Positions 34,750 to 45,544 of a DNA stretch of 64,000 nt are shown here, in pieces (position 1 is the first letter of the stretch; every line of letters begins with the position of its first letter). The notes under the pieces are model-generated. The model was not told the DNA's origin and searched no databases. It worked only from the letters and a program-made list of their open reading frames with translations. The stretch spans positions 4,108,653-4,172,652 of the forward strand of contig JAJEKV010000077.1 of assembly GCA_021234155.1 (NCBI GenBank), written 5' to 3'. The position numbers and the translations under genes were made by a program. This DNA comes from Isoetes taiwanensis (Eukaryota; Streptophyta; Lycopodiopsida; Isoetales; Isoetaceae).

Positions 34750-35110
34750 CTTATAGAGGAGAATTCGTAACCTATTGTCCACAACATTTCTAGAGTTGGG
34801 AAAGACCCCCGTATATTCTCATGTGAAGCTCAAGTCGAAGGTAAAACACTCTCTAAAGTCATCTTGGATGGAGGCTCAGGTATAAATATCATGCCTTTAC
34901 ATATTATGGACTCTTTAGAGTTAAAAATCATCGGCAGCCCCAATTATTCTAAAATCTTTTGCTAATGAGAGTGTACAACCAAAAGGAGTCGTTAATGATG
35001 TCTTGATGGATGTAGGGGGCATCAAGATGACCCCGGACTTTGTTGTAGTATGCGGTTTTCCTTCTCAGATTGGCAGCTATGACCTTCTTTTAAGCGTGAA
35101 ATGGCTCAGG
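34750..35110 (+). pseudogene. Gypsy aspartic protease
   Basis: SCEAQVEGKTLSKVILDGGS is followed by GINIMPLHIMDSL. This gives the D-G/S-G active-site loop (here DGGSG, about 34866-34880) and the following strand. A later block, TPDFVVVCGF, fits the flap-to-second-strand region. Frameshift at about 34935. Confidence 0.75.
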
Positions 35111-35319
35111 TGGTGGTTTCGCAAAGCTGATTGGGGAGGAGGTAAATGCACAACAACAAGATGGTAAGCAAGAAGTCACACTCTACAACCAGGAAGGTAA
35201 ACCCAAGAAGAATTTGCCTTTTCAATTGATGATGCACTAATTTATAAAGATGTAGGTGTGTACAACATCTATGTAGATCCACTTTTGGAAGAAGAAGAGC
35301 AAAAACTTGATGAGCATAC

Positions 35320-35705
35320 TCATACATTGTTCTTTGATGGCGCTTGTAGTGAAGTTGAGTTTAGCCTCGCTTCTTTGCCATCATTAAAAGCCCGTAGGCT
35401 TTGGAGTGGCTAAAACAGCAAGAATTCACAAAATATAACCTCTAATGAGGCAGTATCAAGCTTTGATTGCAGGTTCCAAGAAGCTTACATGATGGGAATC
35501 AAGAAGTTGAATATAAAGGGGGACTCTCACTGTGTGCAATCAAGTCCAAGAGGTATACCAAACCAAGCATTCAAGGTTAGTACAACTTAAAGAAGAGGTT
35601 TTGGGACTGTTAGACAAATTTGAGGCCTGGACTATAGAGCATATCCCTAGGCATTTGAATAGTGAAGTAGACAGGCTAGCTAAAGGTACCATATTGGATT
35701 TTTTA
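35320..35705 (+). pseudogene. RNase H-like domain placed before RT
   Basis: Blocks in order: HTLFFDGACSEV (first Asp), a shifted block with SNEA and QALIAGS (Glu), KLNIKGDSHCV (second Asp), then HSRLVQLKEEVLGLLDKFEA and IEHIPRHLNSEVDRLAKG (final Asp). This is the plant RVT_3/type I RNase H pattern with four acidic positions. It is continuous with the linker to RT, ORF 35532-36044. A second RNase H follows RT. Plant Tat/Ogre gypsy elements carry an extra RNase H, usually after the first one; here it precedes RT. Confidence 0.75.
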
Positions 35706-35859
35706 GCTGAAGGAGCCTTTCAGGAAGAAGAACTGAACCTCTCACAGACTTGCCCAATTCTAACTATAGGGATAGAGGAAGCAAGCAGAGAGCAAGTCAT
35801 TTGTATCCAAAAGAATGGCCAAACCAGAACCCTGAAAGTTGGTCCAAAAGCTCCTGAGC

Positions 35860-36540
35860 CTTGCTTCAACTCATTTCCTATGCTGTGTCAAGAATTCTCA
35901 GATGTCTTTGCTTGGGATTACTCTGAACTAAAAGGAATTCCTCCCTCTAAAGCAAAATTTGAAATAAAAGTAAAAGAGGGCTCTGATCCTGTTCAGCAGA
36001 AATTAAGGAGGATAAATTCCGCGCTTTGCGCCACTTATCTATGAAGAATTAAAAACTATGGAGAGTTCTAAGCTGATATGTGAGACATTGGAACCTGAGT
36101 GGTTGTCTTGCATTGTGCCAGTCAAGAAGAGGAGTGGCCAACTTAGAATTTGTATTGATTATAGAGATATCAATAAGGTTACAATCAAAGACTGCTACCC
36201 CCTACCATTTCTAGAAGAAGTTTTGCATACCATGAGTGGAAAAGAAGTCTATTCTCTTATGGATGGCTTCTCTGGTTTCAACCAAATAGAAGTTGATCCT
36301 TTATCACAGCCAAAAACCGCCTTCATTACACCTTGGGGAACTTATATGATGCTAAGAATGCCATTTGGCTTGAAAAATGCCCCTGCAACCTTTCAGAGGG
36401 CAATGAACAATATTTTTGAGTCATTATCTCCCAAAATTTCGTGGCTTTTCTCGGATGATTTGACTCTGGCCACCTCTTTGGGAGATCATCTCAAAACAAT
36501 CTCTAATATGTTTTCTTTGTGCGCATCCAGGGTGTGAACT
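35860..36540 (+). pseudogene. Gypsy reverse transcriptase
   Basis: FPMLCQEFSDVFAWDYSELK begins the pre-RT segment. The RT core (36058-36537) has LRICIDYRDINKVT, YSLMDGFSGFNQIEVD, KTAFITPWGTYMMLRMPFGL and KNAPATFQRAMN. The catalytic box reads LFSDDLTLA, keeping the two aspartates but with Ser before them instead of the usual residue after the aromatic position. The domain is almost entirely in one frame, the best-kept part of the element. The frame changes at 36016-36058 upstream and at 36540. Confidence 0.9.
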
Positions 36541-37320
36541 TAAATCCAAAGAAGTGTTTGTTTTGACTCCGACAAAGGTGTGTGTTAGGCCATCGATATC
36601 AGAAGAAGGAGTTCGGGGATTGTCGGAGACAAGTCGACAATAGTTCTCGACCTCCCAAAGACTCTAAAACATTGAAGCGGATCAAAGGTTTTGTTGGTAC
36701 ACTTCAAGGCTTGAGGATCTACATCCCCAACTTCTCTCACATTTTGAGACCTATCACCAAGCTCACCAAAGTAGGGTATGTATCCAAAAATACAAGTCAA
36801 AAAGGTTCCAGTTGAGTGGAATGAAGATTGCCAAAGGGCATTTGAATTGATCAAAGAAGAGCTCAACAAGAAGGTAACCCTTCTTGCCCCTAAACCAAAT
36901 GAAGATTTCCAAGTTTATATAACAGCTTACATCATTTGCTATAGGATTAGCCTTATTTCGTAACAAAGGGTACTAAACTATGCAGAAAGCAAGGGGTCGT
37001 AATAATGAGGTGAATTACCCAAATTCCTAGAGAAGTCTGCTCGCTGCCCTAATATTTTGACCACTAAATTTCCTCATCTTCTCGATGCAAGCTCCAAAGA
37101 TTCAAGTCTATATGAAGGTCAATCCTCTTCCAATGTTGTATGGTAAACAAGCCCTCAAGACCAAGTTCTATAAGTGGGCTGCCATGCTTCAAGACTTTGC
37201 CATTGAAGTCCACCTTGTCAAAAAAGAAAAGGATCCGAGTAGTTTCATACCCTATGCCTTCTACAAATATGATTTGACCCTCAAGAGGATCAAACAGAAG
37301 AAGAGGTATGTCATTTAGTT
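36541..37320 (+). pseudogene. Gypsy RT thumb and RNase H
   Basis: KRIKGFVGTLQGLRIYIPNF and SHILRPITKLTK (thumb, 36670-36770) lead to VPVEWNEDCQRAFELIKEEL and LLAPKPNEDFQVYITA (36800-36920), the usual start of the gypsy RNase H. The rest (KWAAMLQDFAIEVHLVKKEK, 37170-37230) is in other frames. It is decayed by stops. Confidence 0.8.
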
Positions 37321-38640
37321 GGAGAAGCAGTGTCTTGATGCAACCCATTGTCAATTATCTAAAACATCAAGAGGTCCCCGCCACATTTTCACCATCCGAG
37401 AAAGTTAAGTTTAGGAAAAGATGTCTAACATATGTGCTGGTTGAGGACATTTTATGTAGGAAGATGCCTTCACAGATTTTGTTGAGGTGCTTGGTCAAGA
37501 AGAACATGTACAAGCTCTAAGACATGCTCATGACCTCTGGCTGTGGTGGACACTATTCTATGGATGCCACAGCCAAGAAAATTCTAAGTTCGATACTATT
37601 GGCCTACACTTCACCATGATGTCAAAAGGTGCGCATGAGTTGTTCGACCGGTCAAAAGCATGCCAAAGAACTGAAAGGTACCTCCCCTTTCACCTATTGT
37701 GGCCCCTGGCCCATTTCTTGTTTGGAGATTAGATTATGTTGGTCCTATACACCCATCTTCCTCTGCCAGACATGAATACATCCTAGTTGCTACTGGACTT
37801 CTTCACTAAAATGGCTGAAGCAACTCCATTGACAAGTGCCAATGCAGATACCACGTTAGAAGTTTCCTATTGTCTAATATATGTGCTAGGTTTGGAGTAC
37901 CATTGAAGATTGTTTCGTGAGGAGGAATGCCTTTTATGAATGAAGTAATAGACAAGCTTACCCAATTGCTTGAGATAAGACATACAAAAGTTCGCTTACT
38001 ACCCTCGTGGAAATGGCCAGTGTAATCCACCAATAAAACTCGATATCCACTATGAAGAAGACAGAGATAGGTTTCCAAGAAGTCGGCATACAAAGTTGAT
38101 CTATGCCCTATTGGTCTCAGGTGGACGATAAAAGTAACTTCCTTCCTTCCTTCCTACGTAACCACTTATAAAGTGGCTATAAAAACACCCTGCCTCTATT
38201 GTGTATGGTACTAGTGTCATTCTACCCTTTGAGTTGCGTACTTTTCGCCAAGGACGATGCAAATACAAGTCAAAAGTGAAGAGGATGCTATCCAGTGGTG
38301 CGTGCACAAAGCCAGATGCTAGCCCTTGAGGAACTCAGAAATAAGACTCTACAGTGATAACGGAACACAAGATGAAAATCAAGAAGAAATTTGACAAACA
38401 AGCAAAGAGAAGTCAACTATCGGTTGGTGATTTGGTGCTTAAGTTAGCTAGAAACAAAGATCCCACTCTAGGTAAGTTTTCCGCAAATTGGGAAGGTCCA
38501 TTTGTCATTTCTTCACATCTTTGGAGTAAACTCATATTACTTACAGGAGTTAGAGTCCGAGAGAATTTTGCCAAATCCTCTCAATGCACAACACTTGAAA
38601 GCTTATTGGATCTAAACTAGCTAATGCTAGTTAGTATAGT
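37321..38640 (+). pseudogene. Gypsy integrase, interrupted by a LINE end
   Basis: LVEDILCRKM and the HAHDLW/CGGH block mark the zinc-binding N-terminus (37430-37560). The core is badly decayed (LDYVGPI-like and FFTKMAEATPLTS traces at 37730-37835). At about 38103-38160 a LINE 3' end interrupts it. The C-terminal part keeps KKKFDKQAKRSQLSVGDLVL and FSANWEGPFVI (38370-38510), the usual GDLVL...WEGPY sequence. Not functional. Confidence 0.8.
38103..38162 (+). mobile_element. Minimal LINE 3' end within gypsy integrase
   Basis: TTGGTCTC, box GTGGACGATAAAAG and a CTTC-unit tail sit inside the integrase. Before and after lie codons that would otherwise be adjacent in integrase (the ALW-YKVA-KTP region). 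The insert begins within the loop or 3' arm of the usual stem, so it is truncated to about 60 bases. Confidence 0.75.
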
Positions 38641-39698
38641 TGTAGGTAGTCTAAAAAGGTTGAAGTAGTTGAAATTGTTCTAGATATAATTTGCTAACAC
38701 TATGGGGAGAAAACAATAAAAAGAAGAAAAGTCGAAAAGAAAAAAATATCGTTTGATCTTTAACATTGTCATTTGCGTGTTCATTAGTTGTTCCATTTAA
38801 AAGCCAACCCGAAAAAAACCATTGCTTCCTAAAGTTGTGCTCATATGCGGGAACTCAAAATCATCATGAACAGTTTGTTGAACATCTTGTGATGAATGCC
38901 GGGATTGAAGTACTAATCGAGTCATCATGTCATTTGCGGGGACCATCCTAGTCTTCCATACCATTCATTTTTCATTTATTGGCCTCCCATTCATATAAGC
39001 CTTGCTCCCACTTTTATTCATCACCTACAGTGCTGCTATTCATCCCTTGCATCATAAAAAGATCTCCTAACTCTCTATTTCATGTCATTTGCGGGATCAT
39101 CCTTTACCCATTAGCCAGCCTTTTATACCACCACCATTTTTTTTTTGGGCAAATTTGTGGGACCATTACATCTTCTAGAATGTGTCTGCACCCTTCCATA
39201 ACATTCTAGCTCCATCTACCAAGTCATTTCTTCAAGACTCCTACAAGAATGGGTAGCTGAAACCCCAAAAGCATCAAGTTTTATTCACAAGATCACTGAA
39301 GCAGATTTTTGACGTCCCCCCCAAGTTTCAACACTTATGGGAAGTCAAAAGAACATGGTAGCAGACCCTACAGGTTATAAATGTTCAAAAGTTGTCTTTG
39401 TGTTCAAAGTTGTTGAAATTCATCACCAAAAATGTGAAGTACACATAGTTCTATCCAGTTTCCTATTCTGGCACCATTTTCCATTCATGAAGACCTCAAG
39501 AAAACCTTATATTATCTCAGGAACAGGAGATGCATTGATTTGGCATTCACTCTCATATATTTGCACTTTTCAGATGCTTTTATGCTGCATTCTAAGAAGC
39601 TCTGATATTTCAGAACAGGATAATTCAGATCCAGATGTCAGGAGAAGTTTTTAACAGGTTTCAAGGCTGGGGACCAGCCATTTTTTCTTTTATAAAGA
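38641..39698. other. Gypsy untranslated region before 3' LTR
   Basis: A purine-rich run occurs at 38702-38750. No coding motif is seen, and no strong polypurine tract lies directly before 39699. Confidence 0.55.
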
Positions 39699-41575
39699 TG
39701 TTGCCCTTGAAGTGGCAACATGAAGAAGAAATGAAGATATGAAGAAAATTCTAAGTATTGGAGGAGCTATTAAGGAAAGGTATCGGCTGAAAGAGAATCT
39801 AGGCCGGTGAGTACCCCTGCCAAATCCTTTAGCCAAAACTAGCCATCCTTGATTTTTCTCAAATTTTTGAGCCTATCTCCCATTTCTCCTTGAATTTCCC
39901 CTATCGCTAGCCAAATATGCTTCTAAAGATGCCTAAAAAAATCCCAAAAAAAAAAAAAATCTATACCTTTGCCAAGTGGCATCCTAGTCATCATCCAAAA
40001 GTGCCAAAGATGTCAAAAGTCAAGTGAAAGTCAAAATAGAAAGTCAAAAGGCACACTTTCCAAAAAATACCCTTGCCACGTCATCAAGAGTCAAAATGCC
40101 ACCTAGGATGGCCACCTTGCTCACAAAAATGCTTTGTCATTCAACTTTGGTTATATCTTTGCCACTTGGGTCAAAAATCATGCCACCTCATCAAAAATAT
40201 CAAGGGGCATTTAAAATTTCGAAAATCCACTTAGGCAAAAGCCATGTTTGACCTTGCCACATCATCCTTCATTATGCCAAGTCATCATTTCATCATGTCC
40301 AGTCACCATTGATTCACCTTTTTTAGCCAAAAATCAAAGTGCCATTTTCCAAAATTTGACCACCTCACCATGTTGCCCCAATGAAAATATGCCACCTGGC
40401 ACAAAAAATTTCCAAAAAAGACCTTATATAGACCCTTGAATTCCAATTCTTGGGAATCGTGCCCTTTGAGAAAATGTAAAAAAATTGTCCTATTCTACCA
40501 CCCCCCCTGACCTAGATTCCTTTTCAGCCAATCACCCCCTCCACGTAGCTCACCCCGGGCGTGGGGGCGGTGGAGGTACCGAATCCCACGTGGGCAAGAC
40601 ACGCCAATTTAAGAGTTTGCGTGGATCGAGCTATATATACCAGTGACTTTTTGATTTAGGCCATGGGATATATCCATGAAGAAAATCCGGCTAAGATCCA
40701 TTAGGGTTCTATGATTCTCGGCAAGAGACTTTGAGTGATGCGTAGCAGTTCGCTGATCATAATCGACTTCGGAACCAATCGAATCATGAAGAGGATGCGA
40801 ATTAATGGAGATCATGCCAAGAACGAGAATATTGCCTATTTTTGGGAAAGAAGAGTTCGTGGCCATATGCGACAAATTGGAGCTCTAACTACCCGGACAT
40901 GTGTCTATAAAGATGATCCAAGCCGTATTCCATAGCGGGAGAGGAGATTTTTGATTAGAAACCCGCCCTTGTTCTTGAAAGCCAAGATTTTTGAAGTTCG
41001 ATACAAATTCTATTTTGAGTGATCAAATGGATTACCCGACGGTGTATTATGTTCCTAAGATAACCGAGAAAAGTTTTCTTGAGCAATTCATGGTGTTTCC
41101 CCTTTCTTCAATCAATTTCTCGAAGTTTTTTTCAAAAATTAGGGTTTTCCCATTTTTATGTGCCACCCCACCGCGAACTTTGCCACTTAATTCCCCATCA
41201 ATCTTGATCAACAAATGAGTTGAAATCAATTCAAGCTATCTGATATTATCTAGATTTAGCTAAACTAATAGCTATTCTGCCAGAATTTGCTCAAATATTT
41301 CATTTACATTCAAAGGAAGTTTGTCGCATCCCAAAAGTTTTTCTTCAATCATTTTCATCACCTTGTTCTGAAAAACATCCCGGTCATACACACCGCATTC
41401 ACATATCACCTTATTTCTTCACATTTGCACCTCTTTTCTCATCTTTTCACATCCCTCACCACACCTTTGGCTCTCTGCACCCTAAACACAGAATTTGGCA
41501 AGTATCTTTTAGGAAATCCCACAATTTAGAGATTTGTGCATCACAGTTTTTGCAAGGATTCTGTGAAAGGCAACA
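39699..41575 (+). repeat. Gypsy 3' LTR, 1877 bp
   Basis: Partner of 31370-33241. It differs by small indels, for example a longer A-run near 39948, and has the TATA-like box at 40631-40640. Confidence 0.95.
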
Positions 41576-41726
41576 ATTATATGACAACACATCACATATC
41601 ATATGACACAATATTATACATCATATGACAATAAATATCACATATTATATGACAATACATCATGTAACCTATCAACCCACAATGACTAAGATGGTAAATT
41701 AATAAGTGATAGATAATCACCACTAG

Positions 41727-41911
41727 TTAATTCAAATTTGTGCAAAAATGATCCAAATGGTTTAGTGTTCTCCACACAGATCTATGTCATCAGAGTTCCA
41801 TTAGAACAAAGGAAACGTGGTGCGGGAAAGGGAAATACCTTCAGATTAGATCCTGCTGATGAGGCAAAAATACCTTATAACTTAACAGATGTCTTGTCTG
41901 ATAATGAATGA
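41727..41911 (+). pseudogene. Terminal exon of unknown gene, copy B
   Basis: After an AG at 41725-41726 the frame is open for 61 codons to TGA: NSNLCKNDPNGLVFSTQIYV, then VIRVPLEQRKRGAGKGN, LDPADEAKIPYNLTDVLSDNE. It matches copy A (29008-29159) and is longer because A has a deletion. With the 10.2-kb gypsy element upstream the gene, if any, is unlikely to be expressed normally. The family is not recognised. Confidence 0.45.
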
Positions 41912-42166
41912 CAATTGTAATTCCATTTTTCTAAGTATACCAATTTTTCTAAGTATATTTCTCTAACTTTATTCTAAATGTAGTGCCAACGTTGTGCATG
42001 TGATAGCAGCATAGTGCACCTTGTGATGCAAACTATGTTGGATTCTTGATTGCATGTGGTGTCAACATGGTGCATATGATGCCAATATGATGCGATGGCA
42101 ACATGTTGCAACCAGTCGATTCTAAGTGTAATCCGAATTCGAACCAGCAAAGTCCATAATGTCTCC

Positions 42167-42254
42167 GTAATGATTGTACTAGCCCATTGTATGGGTCCCA
42201 TGACCTATTGGTCTCCGTGGACGTTAAAAAATTTATTCTATTCTATTCTATTCT
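42167..42254 (+). mobile_element. 88-bp LINE 3' end with ATTCT-unit tail; empty site known
   Basis: The insert carries stem GACC-tatt-GGTC, box GTGGACGTTAAAAA and a tail of ATTCT units. Unit A at 29434-29446 reads straight through (AATGTCTTCAAC), giving the empty site. The exact junction is ambiguous by a few bases because the tail ends in the same TTCT as the target. Confidence 0.9.
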
Positions 42255-42933
42255 TCAACTACAAGATCCAAACTTCCAAAACCTCCAGATCACTTAAGAT
42301 GATCAGTCTATGTGGTTTAATTCCAAAAAATAACTCAAATCATTTCAATTCACAATAACTTTTCCAATTCTAGAAAAACTGCCATGAGATAAATCAATAT
42401 AATGGGATTCAAAGTTCTTGTTGGTATTTTTATGCAAATGGAAAGTAGATAGTTGGCAAAAGATGCATGCTCAAGTCAAAGGATAATCTATGAGATATTA
42501 GGGTTTAAATCTGAGTAAAAAAAAAGTCAATAGAAGTCAACTCTGTGACAGATAGCTTGTTGATTTTCATAACTCTGGGTCACTCTCTTTATCTTGAGTC
42601 CAGTATGATCTGTTTTGCCCTTCTTTCCATTTCTTTTGCAATTCCTTTGCTTTTTACCCTCTTGTTGCTGCGCACTTATTTCAAATGCCAAATTCTTCAA
42701 AGTTGAAATAAAAAATTTGTCCTTGCTTCACAATGTTTGTGCTTTGTCAAAAGCCGACCAGTCTGATCTTCTGCCATTACTCCAAGATATTGGTAAGAAA
42801 TCTTTTACCTTCAACTCATTTGGAAAAATCTTTAATTTTTGCCTCACCAAAGCATCCATGGGTCCTTCTTCTAATCTAGTTGCCATTTGGATAATTCCTC
42901 AAAGGATCTAAGTATCCTTGGTTTCCTTCCTGC

Positions 42934-44099
42934 GCTCGATTTTATTACGGGAATTCCCTTGCCTTATAAAGTTCTTAAATCCGCTGAAGAAGTTAGCAAT
43001 GATGCCAAGTACAAAGTCTTGGGGGGCATATGTGCTTGTCAGCATAATTGTTGGGCTATAGACCAATACATGCTTATAAAGAGCAAAAACCATATAGGAG
43101 CAATCAAAGTGATTGCTTACATGCATCAGAATATAATTTTCAAAAATGACACAAACCTGATGCCACAAATGGAAAGATTATCAAGTCATAATGTGCATTC
43201 AAGGTTAAGGTTCTTAATTATTTACCATTAAAATAATAGAATTTCAATTTGTTTCATATGCAGATTCAACATTCTTATCTGGTCAGTACTAAAATAGTAG
43301 AGTTTCAACTTGTAGTATAGAATAGAATAGAGCATACAATCTTGGACACTAAAACAAATAATTCATTTCTATGACATCACAACAAAAAAAATTGATTGGA
43401 AGTGCTAAAGTATAACGATCCTACTATCTTGCTCATCTACTCTTCAAATATGTTCCTAGGAACTTGCCATAGTGCATTACAGACAGAGCACACTAAAACA
43501 CTTAGTCCATGATAAATGCTAACATACCACAATAGTATAAATGATTGATATTGCCTAAAGCACGATAATCATGTTATCCATCAATTCAAGCATGAACTTG
43601 ATCCTTTGCTGATGACATGCTCCTGAAAACCTACAATAAACCATAGTGTAATCACAGGCGTCTTCCAAAAAAATAGCACAAAAACCACATTGAAGTCTCG
43701 AATACCTATGCAAGACATGATTGAGTACGATAACATACAAAACGTCCTATCTCCCTATAAATCTAGAGTTATAGCTAGTGTAGTATCTATTATCAATTCC
43801 AGCCCACTTTCTCATTTTAGTATGGGGACCTTAGATATCAAGTTATGCCTGTCAACTAACCAACCTCTAACCTCGATATCCAAGCATGGCCCAAATATAA
43901 ATGGAATTGTGCCTCTATCGTACCCCTTCCTATAACCACCCTCTATGCATTCCATAGAGAATTCCCTACAAGAAAGATTTTGTAACTCATAAGGGTAATA
44001 GAAATATACTAATATAAATGCAAGATACCTTACTTGACATTATGAACAACTCTTATTGCAATGAGGTAATGATTCTCAAACCTTCTAGTTTGATTTTTG
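42934..44099. other. No gene certain; one open frame
   Basis: The frame 42887-43231 continues past the unit end with ALDFITGIPLPYKVLKS and CACQHNCWAIDQYML. It has no recognised domain and may be chance. The rest is AT-rich without motifs. Confidence 0.35.
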
Positions 44100-45117
44100 A
44101 AAGCCTCATTTCTTCAAGAAGTACCTGGAGGGAGAGCTCCCATTGCCAAGGGTAATCCTAGTAGTTTTGTTGCTTCACCTTTTTTGATGATGTGCAATCC
44201 CGGTCCAGAATCTGTCTAGGAGGTTGCTCAATATGAGGCCATATAATTGAGCATTTACTGTTATTCAAACATACTCCAGTGAAGGTGCTGAAAGCCTTAA
44301 TTGTCTCAAGGAAGTTGTTTAAGCTGGAATCGTCATACCTTAAGAATATAAATGTGTCATCGGCAAACTGTTGTATGGCTAACTGGCTCTGAGGTAAAAG
44401 GAAGTTTGATCCCATTGATCTCACTGTTTTGAGCTTTCGACTGCACCAAGAGAGTCAGAACATTTGTTAGTAGAATAAATATATAAGGGACAAGTGGGCA
44501 GCCCTGTCTTACCCCCTTCCTGAGAGGAAAAAGTTGGGTTGGACTGCCATTGATGAGGATTGATGCAGAAGCTGACTTGTTAAGCCCCATGACCATGTTT
44601 ATAAATTTTTCCTCAAAGCCTAGTTTGCCTATGACTTTCCTAATGGAATCCCATCTCACTGTATCGAAAGCGTGTTCAAAATCCAATTTGAGCATGATGC
44701 ATTTCTTCTTACTTTGTTCATCCCAATGCAGGCTGTCGCAGGCGGTCAAATAATTTGATAGAATGTTTCTACCTGGTAGGAATGTTGTCTGTTCTGCCCT
44801 TATTAGCTTGCACAATATTGGCTTAAGTCAATTTGCAAGGAGCTTAGCCATAGGCTTGTAGGTCGTATTTGTGAGAGCAATTGGACGCCATTCTTCAATA
44901 GCAGATGGCTTTTCCACCTTTGGGATTAAGGCAAGAAAGCCAGTGGATAGTGAAGGGTGCAGGCTCTCAAACATCCAAGCACCATGTAAGGCTGTTGTTA
45001 GATCATCACCAAGCTCATCCCAGAATTCTAGGAAAAATTCAGGGGGGAAGCCGTCAGGGCCAGGCGATTTGCCATATGCCATTCCCTTGAGGGTGGAATA
45101 AACTTCGTCCTTTGTTA
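44100..45117 (-). pseudogene. L1-type LINE reverse transcriptase fragment
   Basis: Minus-strand frames: KGMAYGKSPGPDGFPPEFFL and FLALIPKVEKPSAIEEWRPI (45000), AEQTTFLPGRNILSNYL and LKLDFEHAFDTVRWDSI (44700), GVRQGCPLVPYIFIL (44500), AIQQFADDTFIFLRYDD (44350) with the intact F-ADD catalytic box, then LNNSKCSII. This is the plant L1 RT motif order with only two frame changes. The downstream LPLAMGALPPGT motif continues at 44120-44160. The upstream edge is a sharp junction with the repeat 45118-45544. No 3' tail is seen. Confidence 0.9.
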
Positions 45118-45544
45118 CTGTTAAGTTCTGCCACAAACATTACTCCCAATTCATAGTATAGTTGAAGCCTTACTTAGAGTGGGGCTTATCTGAGCACCTA
45201 ATAACATCTCTAGATTCTGCACCTTTAAAGGAGCTTTAGCTTAGCCAATCTGGGACACATACTTGGTATAGCTAGCTGGTGGTGCCTATGATAATAGCAA
45301 GACTATTATAATAAACAATAAGTAAAGGATCTTACAAATGACAGTGACTTCATAACTAGTTAGAAGGAACATTCCAGATCACATGCCATAACTAATATAT
45401 GTATATCTCATACAACAATTAATCAGGAATATTGCCACAATCACAGAAAAGATTTTTGACCATCAAAGGTTCGCATTCTCTAATTGTCCACATTTGCCGT
45501 ACATTGTGATAAGGGCAGTCCACATGTTTACCCTCGGCTAGATC
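45118..45544. repeat. Dispersed repeat, copy 2
   Basis: Second copy of 1402-1828. It lies directly beside the L1 RT fragment. Confidence 0.85.

Larger units (their letters stand above)
31370..41575 (+). mobile_element. Ty3/gypsy retrotransposon with both LTRs and target duplications
   Basis: LTRs at 31370-33241 and 39699-41575 begin TGTTGCCC and end AAGGCAACA. They are flanked by the 5-base target duplication ATTAT (31365-31369 and 41576-41580). The interior holds gag, protease, an RNase H-like domain, RT, a second RNase H and integrase in that order, all with stops or frameshifts. About 1.1 kb without coding motifs lies between integrase and the 3' LTR. The element interrupts the CATCACA array of unit B. 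LTR differences (several small indels) show that it is not recent. Confidence 0.95.
30148..42933 (+). repeat. Tandem unit B (about 2.5 kb plus gypsy and LINE insertions)
   Basis: Second copy of the unit at 24949-30147. It contains the 10.2-kb gypsy element (31370-41575) and an 88-base LINE end (about 42167-42254). Without these its length is again about 2.5 kb. The order of conserved blocks is the same as in unit A. Confidence 0.85.
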
